Origin: Cerasicoccus sp. TK19100
Lineage (GTDB): Bacteria; Verrucomicrobiota; Verrucomicrobiia; Opitutales; Cerasicoccaceae
Length of the DNA stretch: 64,000 bases
Reading direction: 5' to 3'
Assembly (NCBI RefSeq): GCF_027257155.1
Contig: NZ_JAPWDU010000008.1
Coordinates: 1-64,000, forward strand
Under the pieces are notes generated by a model. That model was given only the letters and a program-made list of their open reading frames with translations. It made no database searches and was not told the DNA's origin. Shown here in pieces: positions 15,418-26,047 of this stretch; position 1 is the stretch's first letter; every line of letters begins with the position of its first letter. Position numbers and translations under genes: made by a program.

Positions 15418-16713
15418 CTACAGCTTGCGAATGGCATTACTCAGTACTTCAATAGTGCGATCAATATCAGCGTCACTGTGAGCCGCGCTGATGAAACACG
15501 TCTCGTAGGCCGACGGTGGCAGGTAAACACCATTACCCAATGCCGTATGGAATACTTGGTTGAACGCTTCCTTATTGCTGGAAAGCGCGCGCTCGAAATG
15601 CGACACCGGCTCGGGTGTGAAAAACAGGGCAAACATCGAACCCACATGTGGGATTTGTAGATCAACGCCCTTCTCCCGGGCAGTCGCCTCCAACTCGCTG
15701 GCGATGCGTTCCCCCTGCGCGGCCAGGCGGGGATACGGGTTCTCGGCCTTCAGCAAATCCAGCGCCGCAATACCGGCCGCCATGGCCAGCGGATTTCCAC
15801 TCAGCGTCCCGGCCTGATAGACGGGCCCCTCGGGTGCCAGCATATCCATGATCTCGGCCTTGCCGCCAAAGGCACCCACCGGCAAACCACCGCCAATGAT
15901 CTTGCCCATCGCGGTCAGGTCCGGCGTGATGCCTTCGCGCTCCTGCACCCCGCCCAAGGCGACGCGGAAGCCGGTCATCACTTCGTCAAAAATCAGCACG
16001 GGGCCGTGTTTGGTGCACAAGTTGCGCATGTGCTCCAGATAGCCCGGCAAGGGCAGGATGAGGCCGCAGTTGGCTGGATACGGCTCCACGATTACGGCGG
16101 CAATCTGCGGCCCGTGCGTGGCGAACGCGGCCTCCAGCGCCGCGCGGTCATTGTAGGGCAGAACAATCGTCTCCGAGGCGAAGGCTGGCGGCACCCCGGC
16201 GCTGTCCGGCGTACCGAGCGTCAAGGCACCGGAGCCCGCGGCGACCAACAGGGCGTCGACATGACCATGGTAGCAACCCGCGAACTTAATCACCTTGTGC
16301 CGGCCAGTGAAGCCACGCGCCAGACGAATGGCTGACATGGTTGCCTCAGTGCCGCTGTTGACCATGCGTACCTTTTCCACTGATGGCACGAGGTCCACCA
16401 CGCGCTCGGCCATGGCGACCTCATAGGGGTTCGGCGTGCCAAAGCTGGTTCCATTGGCCAGTGCCTCGGCGATCGCGTCGCGGATCTCCGCACGGTTGTG
16501 GCCATGGATCGCCGGCCCCCAGGTGCAGACGTAGTCGATCAGCTCCTGCCCATCGGCAGTGGTCAACCGGCTGCCTTGCGCGGACTTGGTAAAGAACGGC
16601 GCGCCGCCCACTGAACGAAACGCCCGCACCGGCGAATTTACGCCACCAGGGATAAGTTGGCGGGCGCGTTCAAACAGATCTGCCGAGGATGCCGGGGATG
16701 TGGGAAAAGCCAT
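15418..16713 (-). CDS. hemL: Glutamate-1-semialdehyde 2,1-aminomutase
   Basis: A 431-residue PLP enzyme that converts glutamate-1-semialdehyde to 5-aminolevulinate in the C5 route to haem. Typical length. Family motifs: [18 protein letters not shown] near the N-terminus, [48 protein letters not shown], and the PLP lysine in [16 protein letters not shown]. The C-terminus ([19 protein letters not shown]) is also characteristic. Transcribed alone on the minus strand, divergently from the repeat-protein operon at 16857. Confidence 0.97.
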   Translation of the reverse strand: MAFPTSPASSADLFERARQLIPGGVNSPVRAFRSVGGAPFFTKSAQGSRLTTADGQELIDYVCTWGPAIHGHNRAEIRDAIAEALANGTSFGTPNPYEVAMAERVVDLVPSVEKVRMVNSGTEATMSAIRLARGFTGRHKVIKFAGCYHGHVDALLVAAGSGALTLGTPDSAGVPPAFASETIVLPYNDRAALEAAFATHGPQIAAVIVEPYPANCGLILPLPGYLEHMRNLCTKHGPVLIFDEVMTGFRVALGGVQEREGITPDLTAMGKIIGGGLPVGAFGGKAEIMDMLAPEGPVYQAGTLSGNPLAMAAGIAALDLLKAENPYPRLAAQGERIASELEATAREKGVDLQIPHVGSMFALFFTPEPVSHFERALSSNKEAFNQVFHTALGNGVYLPPSAYETCFISAAHSDADIDRTIEVLSNAIRKL

Positions 16714-16856
16714 ATCTACCAGCGTGCCGCAACATGCGACGCGATTGAAGCATAAAGTGCGATGCCCGCCATCGGATTTTTTGATAGCCAGATTCAGGGA
16801 ACCGTTTTTAAATCCTGCTGCCTAATGATAAAATCTGTGTTATTGCCCCTCAATTA

Positions 16857-18773
16857 GTGAAGCCTCGCTGGATACTTTTTCTCGCCACCCCAGCCGCCAT
16901 CGCCGCCGGATGGATTGCCCGTGATGCCTGGGAGCGCTCGGACCCGCTGGTGCAGGCCAGCCCTTCAACGAGCCTGACAGAAGAGCCACAACCGTCACCC
17001 CCCGTCGCCAACGAAGTGACCACCGAGCAACCAGCGGAGCTCGTAACTGAAGAGGTAGAGGAAGCGCCCCTGCCCAACAACGCGCAGGACCGCTGGGCAG
17101 AGCTCGCCTTTCTGGCCAATGATTCTTCGTTCGAAAGCCAGCTGCGAAAAATGCGGCTCGTGGAGCAGATGTCTAGCGCCGAGCTACAGCAATTCATTGA
17201 AGAAGCACCCGTCCGGGATGTGATGGATGAAGTCATCGGGCAATGGGTAAAGCTCAACCCCCAAGCCGCATTTGAAAATCTGCTCGAAAAGAATGGTAGC
17301 GGCCACGGCAGCCCTTACACCATCTTCAACCACTTCGGAAAACACGATCCGGATAAGGGCTTCCAGCTCTTAAAGCAATTGAGCGGCAACACCAAGCGAT
17401 CCGCGCTTAACGCCCTGATTGGCTCAGTGGTGTTTGAAGACCCACAGCGGGCCTTGCGTCTGGTCAAGCAAGTGGACGAAGACAAGCATTTGATTCCCAG
17501 CGCCTACCACAACCTGTTTTCCAACTGGGCCCGCGTTGACCCCGCAGCTGCGCAAGCCGCCATCGAATCCCTCCCTCAAGGCAAAGCCAAGACCCACGCC
17601 TTACAGGGCTTCCTCCAAACCTATGCGAGTTCCAACCCATCGGAAGCCTGGCACCTGAGCATGGAGATGCCGCCATCCTACTCACGCTACGATGCCCTGC
17701 GCAGTGCCTATCAACACTGGTACCAAGAGGACCCCATTGCTGCCGAAACCGCCCTGAGCGAAATCGAGTCCCCGCTCCTGCGAGGCAACCTCCTGCAACG
17801 CCTTTCCTGGAGCCTTCCGAAAGACGACCCGCTTGGCGTCATCGACATGATTGCCCACTTGTCCGATGGCCAAAAACAGGATCAGGCAACCAGTGGTTAC
17901 CTCAATACGATTGCCCAAAACGACCCCGAGGGGGCCGCCGCCGTCATTGAGCAAATGCCTTACGGTAAAGCCTACAAAGACAGCATGCGCAACCTGATCC
18001 AGCAATGGAGCCAGCGCGACCCCGTTGCCGCCCTGCAGTGGCTCAACCAGCAACCAGACGGTGAAGAAAAACACTATGCGTATTCGTCGCTGATGAATAA
18101 CTACGTGAAGCACGACCCGAATGCCGCAGTTGCGCTTTTCACGGAAACTGATTTTGGAGACAAGCAGGTGGAAATCGGCCGCAACTTGATGCGCGAACTC
18201 GCCAAGAATGATCCCGAATCGGCCTATAATCTGGCACTGACCATGGAAGACGAAAACGTCCGCAGCCAGATGGAAACGCGGCTCATCCAGGAGTTGGCCA
18301 ACATCGACCATGCTCAGGCGCTCGACTTCCTGACGCAGCATGAACTGCCCCTCGACCAAAATCGCGCGAGTAACATTGCGCGCAACTGGGCCGCCAAGCA
18401 CCCCGAGGAAGCCGCCGCCTGGGCACTCTCACTCGAAGACGTAGGCCAGCAAAAGAGCAGTGTTTCCCAAGTCGCCAGCAGTTGGCTGCAGCATGATCCC
18501 TACGCCGCCTCGGTCTGGATCTCCGAACTACCGGAGGGAGACACGCGCGATAGCGCCATCAACTCACTTACCAGTATTGTCCGCAGCTACGAGCCGGAGG
18601 TTGCCTTCGATTGGGCCATGGAAATCTCCAACGAGGATCAGCGCATCCGCGATCTCGGCTGGACGCTGCGCAAATGGAAGCAGGACGACCCCGAAGCCGC
18701 ACTTGCCGCCATCGAAGGTAGCGACCTGTCACCCGAGCAAATCGAAAAGCTTAAAAAGGACTACCTGCAATGA
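16857..18773 (+). CDS. Exported helical-repeat protein, first of a tandem pair
   Basis: A 638-residue protein that begins with GTG and an N-terminal signal anchor (WILFLATPAAIAAGWIA), then a Pro/Glu/Thr-rich spacer to about residue 70. The rest is some 14 copies of a 33-36-residue helical repeat with the core (D/N)P-x-AA-x6-LP-x-G, seen in WARVDPAAAQAAIESLPQG, SQRDPVAALQWLNQQPDG and LQHDPYAASVWISELPEG. The pattern is TPR/HEAT-like and suggests a periplasmic scaffold. I know of no function. Its stop overlaps the start of a paralogue by 4 bp (ATGA), so the two are translationally coupled. Confidence 0.82.
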   Translation: MKPRWILFLATPAAIAAGWIARDAWERSDPLVQASPSTSLTEEPQPSPPVANEVTTEQPAELVTEEVEEAPLPNNAQDRWAELAFLANDSSFESQLRKMRLVEQMSSAELQQFIEEAPVRDVMDEVIGQWVKLNPQAAFENLLEKNGSGHGSPYTIFNHFGKHDPDKGFQLLKQLSGNTKRSALNALIGSVVFEDPQRALRLVKQVDEDKHLIPSAYHNLFSNWARVDPAAAQAAIESLPQGKAKTHALQGFLQTYASSNPSEAWHLSMEMPPSYSRYDALRSAYQHWYQEDPIAAETALSEIESPLLRGNLLQRLSWSLPKDDPLGVIDMIAHLSDGQKQDQATSGYLNTIAQNDPEGAAAVIEQMPYGKAYKDSMRNLIQQWSQRDPVAALQWLNQQPDGEEKHYAYSSLMNNYVKHDPNAAVALFTETDFGDKQVEIGRNLMRELAKNDPESAYNLALTMEDENVRSQMETRLIQELANIDHAQALDFLTQHELPLDQNRASNIARNWAAKHPEEAAAWALSLEDVGQQKSSVSQVASSWLQHDPYAASVWISELPEGDTRDSAINSLTSIVRSYEPEVAFDWAMEISNEDQRIRDLGWTLRKWKQDDPEAALAAIEGSDLSPEQIEKLKKDYLQ

Positions 18774-20662
18774 AGTACGCTCTGATCCTCCTTTTCATCA
18801 TTGCCGCCTTTGGGCTGGGCTGGGTCGCCAATGCGCCTAAAGACAAACGGCCACGCTCCGAAACCTTGCAGGCGGACACGGTCGACGAAAAAGCGGTCGC
18901 CCGCTGGCGCGCAAAAACCCGGAGCATGACCCCCCGTGAAACTGCGGAGGCCATCTATCGCGGAACGCTGGAAGCCACCCCCGAGGAGCGACTCCTCCAC
19001 CTGAAGCAGAGCAACCTCCGCCGGCCGGATCTGGATGATCGCATCGCTATTCATTATATGGTCCTGTCGCTAGATGAGGATCAAATCCTCGACACGCTGG
19101 ATTCCATTAAGGGCAACCACTCTTACAACTACCTGGAGAGCATGCTGCTTCGGCGCTGGGTGGAGCTAAACCCCGAGGCCGCCAAAGCGCGCTACCTGCA
19201 AGATCCCGAAGACCCCGAAAACCGCCGACTCGGCAGCTATGTTTTCACCAACTGGTCTCGCCAAGACATGGCTGGAGCCGTCAACGCGATTCAGCAACTC
19301 CCGCCAACCCAGCAAAAAGAGCAGATGAACCAGCTCATCTACCGGGTCATGCGGGATGACCCGCACCGAGCTCTGGAGCTGCAGCTCGCCTACGGTTCCC
19401 CCAACGATTATACCTACCGCAACATCTTTAAATACATGGCGAAGCAGGACCCCGCCGTCGCTTGGGAGAAAATATCCGCCCTGCCCTACGCTCCCTACAA
19501 ACGTGCTGTCGAGGGCTACTTCGATGCGCTCAAAGAGGATGATATCAGCAACGCCTTTACTCAGCTCGATTCGATTAAAGACTACGACACCCAACACAGC
19601 ATTCGCCGGTCCCTCTACAATCATTGGTTTAAGCAAGACACCGACGCCGCCCTGGCCTCACTGGTCCACGAGCGCCAACCCGAGCACATGCTCCAGCTTT
19701 GGGACGTAACCAACGAGCAAGCGGAAGCTGTGATGAATTGGGCACAGGCAAATCTGGACGGGACCCAGCAGGATGAGATGTTCGCCAATGCGCTAAACCA
19801 AATGATCCGCAACGATCCCGAACAGGCCAAAGCCTACATCGACCAGCTACCCTACGGGGGGCGCTACCGCAGCGCCATGAGCCAGCTGATTATTGCCGAG
19901 TTTGAGCGCGAGCCGGATGCCGCCATTGCCCGCGTCCAAGCCATGCCCGACGGCCAGGAAAAGCGCGACTACCTGCGCAGCATCCTCAATGTCTATGCAT
20001 CCAATGACTGGGAGGGTGCCAAAGCATTCTACGCGACACTGGACCCGCAGTCCCAGCGAGACTCCACCTATAGCTTAATGAGCACTGCCGCCGATCAAGG
20101 CAGTGAGGCCATCATCGCGGCACTACAGGATACCGACTCCTACGGCGAGGGAGGCCAACAAGCCAAGGAGCGGCTACTCCAAAGCTGGTCCAGCCGCGAT
20201 CCCTGGGCCACCTTCGAATACCTCGGCACTGAAGGCTTTGGCAAACTGGACAAGGACAACCAGCGCACGCACCTGAGAAACTTTGCCCGGCAAAGCCCCA
20301 GTGAAGCCGCCACCTGGCTCGACAACGTCGAAGAAGATCGCCACCCCGACATGGTGAGAACGGTCGCCGAAGCCTGGCTCGACCACGACCCTTACGAGGC
20401 CTCATTGTGGATTTCCGAAATGCCCAGCGGCGAAAGCCGCGACACCGCCGTCGAGTCCATGGTCAATGAAATCCGCAAAAGCGACCCCGCGGCGGCCTTC
20501 GACTGGGCTACCGGTATCGAAAACGAAGAGAAACGCTACAATTCCGCCCGACGCATTATCCGCGATTGGGATGACCCGGCTGCCGCCGAAGACGCGCTAC
20601 TCAGCAGCGATCTTTCCGACGAGGAAGTCGAACGCCTCCTGAAGGCGATCAAGAACGATTAG
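18770..20662 (+). CDS. Exported helical-repeat protein, second of a tandem pair
   Basis: A 630-residue paralogue of the preceding protein with the same architecture: signal anchor (YALILLFIIAAFGLGWVANA), a short linker, then repeats such as QDMAGAVNAIQQLPPTQQ, NDPEQAKAYIDQLPYGG and HDPYEASLWISEMPSGES. The final repeats of the two proteins are the most alike (DPYxASxWISExPxGxxRD), which points to gene duplication. A likely reading is a heteromeric periplasmic scaffold, inferred from the overlap and equal lengths. A small secreted protein gene follows after 14 bp. Confidence 0.82.
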   Translation: MKYALILLFIIAAFGLGWVANAPKDKRPRSETLQADTVDEKAVARWRAKTRSMTPRETAEAIYRGTLEATPEERLLHLKQSNLRRPDLDDRIAIHYMVLSLDEDQILDTLDSIKGNHSYNYLESMLLRRWVELNPEAAKARYLQDPEDPENRRLGSYVFTNWSRQDMAGAVNAIQQLPPTQQKEQMNQLIYRVMRDDPHRALELQLAYGSPNDYTYRNIFKYMAKQDPAVAWEKISALPYAPYKRAVEGYFDALKEDDISNAFTQLDSIKDYDTQHSIRRSLYNHWFKQDTDAALASLVHERQPEHMLQLWDVTNEQAEAVMNWAQANLDGTQQDEMFANALNQMIRNDPEQAKAYIDQLPYGGRYRSAMSQLIIAEFEREPDAAIARVQAMPDGQEKRDYLRSILNVYASNDWEGAKAFYATLDPQSQRDSTYSLMSTAADQGSEAIIAALQDTDSYGEGGQQAKERLLQSWSSRDPWATFEYLGTEGFGKLDKDNQRTHLRNFARQSPSEAATWLDNVEEDRHPDMVRTVAEAWLDHDPYEASLWISEMPSGESRDTAVESMVNEIRKSDPAAAFDWATGIENEEKRYNSARRIIRDWDDPAAAEDALLSSDLSDEEVERLLKAIKND

Positions 20663-20676
20663 AATAGGTCCCATCC

Positions 20677-21093
20677 ATGAAATACGTCACCTGCCACATT
20701 GCCGCCCTCCTGTTCGCCACCCAAGCCTTCGCGCTTGATGTGGGGGACGTCGCCACCTTCGACCGCCGCGTCATCACCCCGGATGAGCTACATTACTATG
20801 AGGACGAGCAAAGCCTGAAGCCACTGCGCGCCTTTATCGAAGTGCATAATTTCCGCCCAATGAGCACGCCCTCGGGCCAGCGTTTTGCCATGGTTACGGT
20901 GGAAAATCAGCTCGACGGCCGACAAATCATTGAGCCCCGGGACTTCGTGGGCATCTACGCCGACGGCGTGCGCATAAACCCGGTCTTTCGCTCCATCACC
21001 CTGGAGCCCAGAGAGATACGTACCATCGTCCTGCCATTCGAGAGCCATTCCTTTCCACTGGTTAAAATCCTGATCGACAACGACGAAGAATAG
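20677..21093 (+). CDS. Small secreted protein of unknown function
   Basis: 138 residues with a signal peptide ending near TQAFA-LDVGD. The mature part is a predicted beta sandwich (LRAFIEVHNFRPMST, QRFAMVTVENQLDGRQI, VRINPVFRSITLEPREIRTI) like proteins that bind or cap periplasmic partners. No named domain recognised. It sits 14 bp after the tandem repeat proteins and is probably in their operon. Confidence 0.75.
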   Translation: MKYVTCHIAALLFATQAFALDVGDVATFDRRVITPDELHYYEDEQSLKPLRAFIEVHNFRPMSTPSGQRFAMVTVENQLDGRQIIEPRDFVGIYADGVRINPVFRSITLEPREIRTIVLPFESHSFPLVKILIDNDEE

Positions 21094-21211
21094 TCGGATA
21101 TTGCCCGAATCACTCCTGAGCAATTCGGCAAAATAATAGTTGACGAATGCGGGGGTGCCGTCCATTTTCCTCACTTTTCCCATTTAACGGACCCACCAAA
21201 CACCTTTCGTC

Positions 21212-21391
21212 ATGGCACAACCAAAACGCAAGCAATCCAAACAGCGCAGCCGACTCCGCCGCGGCGCGAATCGTTTCAAGGCGCCTTTGCTCGCCAAGGA
21301 CAGCAACGACGGCACCGTATTCCGCCCGCACCACGTCAACCCGAATAACGGGATGTATCGCGGTCGCCAGGTCGTGGAAGTGGAGCTGTAA
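21212..21391 (+). CDS. rpmF: 50S ribosomal protein bL32
   Basis: A 59-residue basic protein beginning MAQPKRKQSKQRSRLRRG and ending GRQVVEVEL, the expected size and pattern of bL32. It has no cysteines, so it is the zinc-free (C-) form. It sits upstream of plsX and fabH, the canonical rpmF-plsX-fabH arrangement, but the DUF177 (YceD) gene that often precedes rpmF is absent. A rho-independent terminator follows within 25 bp, so plsX needs its own promoter. Confidence 0.95.
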   Translation: MAQPKRKQSKQRSRLRRGANRFKAPLLAKDSNDGTVFRPHHVNPNNGMYRGRQVVEVEL

Positions 21392-21415
21392 GCAGCATCC
21401 TCAACGATTTTTACC

Positions 21416-21446
21416 AACCCGGTCATTTTTGGCCGGGTTTTTTATT
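21416..21446 (+). terminator. Rho-independent terminator of rpmF
   Basis: AACCCGG, a loop, CCGGGTT and a T run, 25 bp after the rpmF stop. Confidence 0.85.
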
Positions 21447-21454
21447 GGGGGAGG

Positions 21455-21584
21455 AAGGAAAAAGATTAAAGGAAAAAGTTTCAGTTTGGTGGATTGGATA
21501 AAGAATTTCCAGATGCCAGCACCAACACTAGCCGCTTTGCCCGCATCCTACGCCCTGACCCTTTTTCCTTTAATCTTTTTCCTT
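21455..21584. repeat. Inverted-repeat element, type GGAAAAAGATTAAAGG (copy 1)
   Basis: 24-bp arms at 21455-21478 and 21561-21584 (AAGGAAAAAGATTAAAGG plus GAAAAAG), perfect complements around an 82-bp core. The same arms recur at 47576 and 47694. It fills the gap between rpmF and plsX. Confidence 0.9.
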
Positions 21585-21654
21585 TAATCCCCATTCCGGC
21601 TCCGCCTGAATGGAAGCTTGACCCGGGGAAAGACAACGACAGCCTCAACCGCCA

Positions 21655-22737
21655 ATGAGCAGCCCTTCCGCCAGCGATTACCCAATCGCAGTTGACGCTA
21701 TGGGCGGGGACCTGGGCCCCGCCGAAGTTGTCGCCGCCACCAAGCTGGCACTCGACGAAGTTAAGGATCTCCAGCAGGTCATCCTCGTCGGTCCGGAGGA
21801 CAAACTTCAGAGCCTCCTGAACGAGGCCGGCCTCGGCAATGACGCCCGTGTGCGCATCCACCACGCGCCGACCGTCATCAGCATGGAGGACAAGCCCAAG
21901 GACAGCTACAAGAAGAAGGACTCGTCCATGATCTCCGCGCTCAAGCTCGTGGCCGATGGCGAGGCCGGCGCAGCCGTCAGCTGCGGTAACACGGGCTGCC
22001 TGATGTTTGCCGCCACCCTGATGCTGCGCAAACTGCCCGGCATCGAGCGCCCCGCGCTGGCGACCATTATTCCGAGCCGCAACCACCACTTTCTGCTGAT
22101 CGATGCCGGTGCCCAGCCGGAAACCTCCTCCAAACAGCTCGCTCACAATGCCATTCTCGGCTCGGCTTATTATGAGGCTGCCATTGGCAAGAAGAACCCC
22201 CGCGTCGGCCTGATGACCATCGGCACCGAAGAGGGCAAGGGCACCAAGCGCATCATGGAGGCGCACGACTACATGAAGGGCATTGGCGACGCCGGCATCA
22301 TGAATTACATTGGGCCAGTCGAAGGCTTTGACACCTTTAAGAACGTCGTCGATGTCGTTGTCTGCGATGGCTTTACGGGCAATATCCTGCTCAAGACGCT
22401 GGAGTCCTGCTATGGCACACTCAAGGAAACGCTCAAGGACGAGCTGATGGCCACACCGGTGCGCAAGCTCGGCGCGGTGCTTTCGCAGGGTGCCTTCAAA
22501 TCGATGAAAAAGACTTTTTCGCCGGATAATTACTCCGGCGCACCCCTGCTTGGGCTCAATCATCTGGTGCTGAAAACCCACGGTTCCAGCGACCGGTTTT
22601 TCATCCGCAGCGCCATCCGAATTGCCTTGGAAACGCTGCGCCACGATATGGAGGAGCAGGTGCAAAAAGACGTTGAAAAAGGTAACGGCATCATGAAAGC
22701 TCCAGAAATGGCCGCCACCGCGGCGGACCAATCATAA
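21655..22737 (+). CDS. plsX: Phosphate acyltransferase PlsX
   Basis: A 360-residue enzyme that transfers acyl groups from acyl-ACP to phosphate, giving acyl-phosphate for phospholipid synthesis. Motifs: AVDAMGGDLGPAEVV at the N-terminus, VSCGNTGCLMF, HFLLIDAGAQPE, VGLMTIGTEEGKG and VVCDGFTGNILLK. Typical length and peripheral-membrane type. Next to fabH, separated only by a DUF3047 gene. Confidence 0.97.
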   Translation: MSSPSASDYPIAVDAMGGDLGPAEVVAATKLALDEVKDLQQVILVGPEDKLQSLLNEAGLGNDARVRIHHAPTVISMEDKPKDSYKKKDSSMISALKLVADGEAGAAVSCGNTGCLMFAATLMLRKLPGIERPALATIIPSRNHHFLLIDAGAQPETSSKQLAHNAILGSAYYEAAIGKKNPRVGLMTIGTEEGKGTKRIMEAHDYMKGIGDAGIMNYIGPVEGFDTFKNVVDVVVCDGFTGNILLKTLESCYGTLKETLKDELMATPVRKLGAVLSQGAFKSMKKTFSPDNYSGAPLLGLNHLVLKTHGSSDRFFIRSAIRIALETLRHDMEEQVQKDVEKGNGIMKAPEMAATAADQS

Positions 22738-22786
22738 AGTAACGCGAGCTCCAAAGGCGCTCCCCGACCCACGACCAATTTACAGA

Positions 22787-23521
22787 ATGACGATTATCCA
22801 CTGGCTCCCCCGCTTGACCGCAATGGTTCTCGGGGGCGGTTTATTTTTTATTTCCGCCCAAGCAATATCCACCCAACCGACAACGCTTACCCCGCTGTTC
22901 GTTGAGGATTTCGACCAAAAGGACAATTGGGAGCCCCTCGACTTCCCACTGCAGAGCCATTCCGCCTACGACATCACCCCCGAAGGCTACCTCCGCGCTT
23001 CATCGGATAATTCGGTGTCGGCCATCGTGTTGGCCAAGCGTTTCGAGCCCGCCGTCACCCCGATGCTCAGTTGGCGCTGGAATGTCGACAACACCTTCAC
23101 CAAGGGCAACGCCGAGGAGAAATCCGGCGACGACTTTCCCCTGCGCGTGAGCGTCTGTTTCAAATTCGACCCGAAAAAAGTCAACGCCAACGAACGCCGT
23201 TGGTTTAAGATGCAAAAGCTCGTCTGGGGCGATTACCCCCCCTACCGCGTGCTGCACTACGTTTATGCCAGCCGAGACGACTTGCCCAGCGACATCCTGC
23301 CCTGCCCTTACTCCGAGCGTGCCCGAATCATCGTCAAGCGCTCAGGCCAGGGCGACCTGCAACAATGGCACGAAGAGCGGGTCGACATCATGGAAGATTT
23401 TCGCAAAGCCTTCGGCGAAGAGCCCCCCAAGGAAGCCGTGATCAGCATCATGGCAGATAGTGATAACACTAACGAGTCCTCCACTGCCTACGTGGATTGG
23501 ATCCAAGTTTCGCCCAATTAG
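22787..23521 (+). CDS. DUF3047 secreted protein
   Basis: A 244-residue exported protein (signal peptide LTAMVLGGGLFFISAQAIS). The body matches the DUF3047 pattern: LFVEDFDQKDNWEPLDFP, MLSWRWNVDN, KSGDDFPLRVSVCFKFD, a basic REW-like stretch, and a C-terminal VISIMADSDNTNESSTAYVDWIQVSP with a putative Asp/Asn cluster. Its fold resembles carbohydrate-binding jelly rolls, and the function is unknown. Its presence between plsX and fabH is unusual; it is separated from fabH by only 3 bp, so the two are probably co-transcribed. Confidence 0.88.
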   Translation: MTIIHWLPRLTAMVLGGGLFFISAQAISTQPTTLTPLFVEDFDQKDNWEPLDFPLQSHSAYDITPEGYLRASSDNSVSAIVLAKRFEPAVTPMLSWRWNVDNTFTKGNAEEKSGDDFPLRVSVCFKFDPKKVNANERRWFKMQKLVWGDYPPYRVLHYVYASRDDLPSDILPCPYSERARIIVKRSGQGDLQQWHEERVDIMEDFRKAFGEEPPKEAVISIMADSDNTNESSTAYVDWIQVSPN

Positions 23522-23524
23522 ATC

Positions 23525-24520
<996 letters not shown>

Positions 24521-24670
24521 CCCCTGGCGCTTTGACTGGTCGCCAGTTGAAAGAAGAATTTCCGCAAATTCCTGACTGATTTGATCTTTTAAAACGGAAA
24601 CTGAAAATTGATGCGGGAATTCGGCTTGCTAGCGCCCGCCTAGCCATCTTTAGATGAACACGTGGCAGCT

Positions 24671-26044
24671 ATGAAACATTCCCAGTTCGCACTCATTCTA
24701 TCAGCAGCGGCGCTATCCATGTCGGTCGCGCAGGCGAAATTGATCTGGACGCCCGAAGGTGGCTGGCGAATGGAAGGTGGTGCCACCCAGGCGCTCTTCG
24801 GCAACGAATTATCCGACGCCAATCACGCCACCGCGCTGGAGCTCATGAATGAAGCCCGCGCCCAACAGGAAGATGGCGACTATGGTGACGCACTCGACCT
24901 CTACGAAGAAGTAGTCGACGATTACCCGGAGTCCATCTACGCGCCGGAGGCCCACTACCAGCGCGGCGTGCTCTACACCAAGCGCCACCAGTTCCAAAGC
25001 GCCCAGGAGGAGTTTGAAATCATCCTGGCGAAATACCCGAACTACGATAATTTCAACGCCGTCGTCGAGGCCATGTATTTGCTCGCGGAAAAGGTGCAGG
25101 ATGGCGATATCCCGTATCTGTGGGGTTTCATGCCGTGGTTCCCGGATTACCGAGTGGGTATCGAACTCTATGAGAATATCGTCGCCGCTGCACCGTTCAG
25201 CGATTACGCGCCACTTTCCCTGATGAACATCGCGCTGCTCTCGCGCGATAACGACAAGCCGGAAGACGCGATCGACGCGCTTGACCGCCTGATCAACAAT
25301 TACCCGCAGAGCATCCTCGCGCCGGACGCCTATTTGCAACTGGCCGACGTTTACGCGTCCCTCGTCCAAGGCCCGTCCTGGGACCAAGGTGCGACCCGCG
25401 AAGCCGTCAGCTTTTACCAGGACTACCTGATCCTTTATCCGGACAATCCCGGCTCCTATGAAGCCGAAGCCGGTCTCTACTACATGCGCGAAACCCTCGC
25501 CGAGAGTAAGTACGAGGTGGGCGATTTTTACTGGAAGTATCGCAACAACCCGCGTGCTGCCCGCGTGATGTATAGTGAATCCATCACCGTGGACCCGCAG
25601 TCATCCACCGCAAAAAAGGCTGAAGAGATGATCGCCAAGATCGACTCCGGTGCCGAGCCGCCGATGACACCGGTTGACTGGATTTTTGGCCGCTACCAGC
25701 GCCCGAGCTACACCGCCTACGAAGACCAGTCCAAGATCGATGCGCTTGAAGACCAGGCCTTCCAGATCGAGCAGTCTGAGGCATTCCTCGAAACTCCGGG
25801 TGCCGAGGCGCTGGAAGAAGTCTCGGGTGACGACGTCAAGGAATACGAAGGCGTGGGTGCCCCGATCGAAGATTACATGGTCGACCCGGCTACCGGCGCG
25901 CTGGTGCCCTTCCCGCAACAGCCGCTCGAACCCGACGAAATGATCCCCTACAACCCGCCTGGCCCGGAAAATAAAGATCAGAAGGAAGTCGACCAGTTCC
26001 AGAAGGAGCAGGCTGAAAACCAGGACATTCCCGCCGGAGGTTAA
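24671..26044 (+). CDS. BamD-like TPR outer-membrane assembly protein
   Basis: A 457-residue exported protein from the ATG at 24671; an in-frame GTG 9 bp earlier is less likely. Signal peptide FALILSAAALSMSVAQA without a clear lipobox. TPR-like helix pairs follow: ALDLYEEVVDDYPESIYAPE, AQEEFEIILAKYPNYDNFN, AIDALDRLINNYPQSILAPD and SFYQDYLILYPDNPGSYEAE, the pattern of the YfiO/BamD family, which binds BamA. The protein is longer than E. coli BamD by a 150-residue acidic Pro-rich tail. The lptE-like gene 3 bp downstream supports a role in envelope assembly. Confidence 0.8.
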   Translation: MKHSQFALILSAAALSMSVAQAKLIWTPEGGWRMEGGATQALFGNELSDANHATALELMNEARAQQEDGDYGDALDLYEEVVDDYPESIYAPEAHYQRGVLYTKRHQFQSAQEEFEIILAKYPNYDNFNAVVEAMYLLAEKVQDGDIPYLWGFMPWFPDYRVGIELYENIVAAAPFSDYAPLSLMNIALLSRDNDKPEDAIDALDRLINNYPQSILAPDAYLQLADVYASLVQGPSWDQGATREAVSFYQDYLILYPDNPGSYEAEAGLYYMRETLAESKYEVGDFYWKYRNNPRAARVMYSESITVDPQSSTAKKAEEMIAKIDSGAEPPMTPVDWIFGRYQRPSYTAYEDQSKIDALEDQAFQIEQSEAFLETPGAEALEEVSGDDVKEYEGVGAPIEDYMVDPATGALVPFPQQPLEPDEMIPYNPPGPENKDQKEVDQFQKEQAENQDIPAGG

Positions 26045-26047
26045 GCG

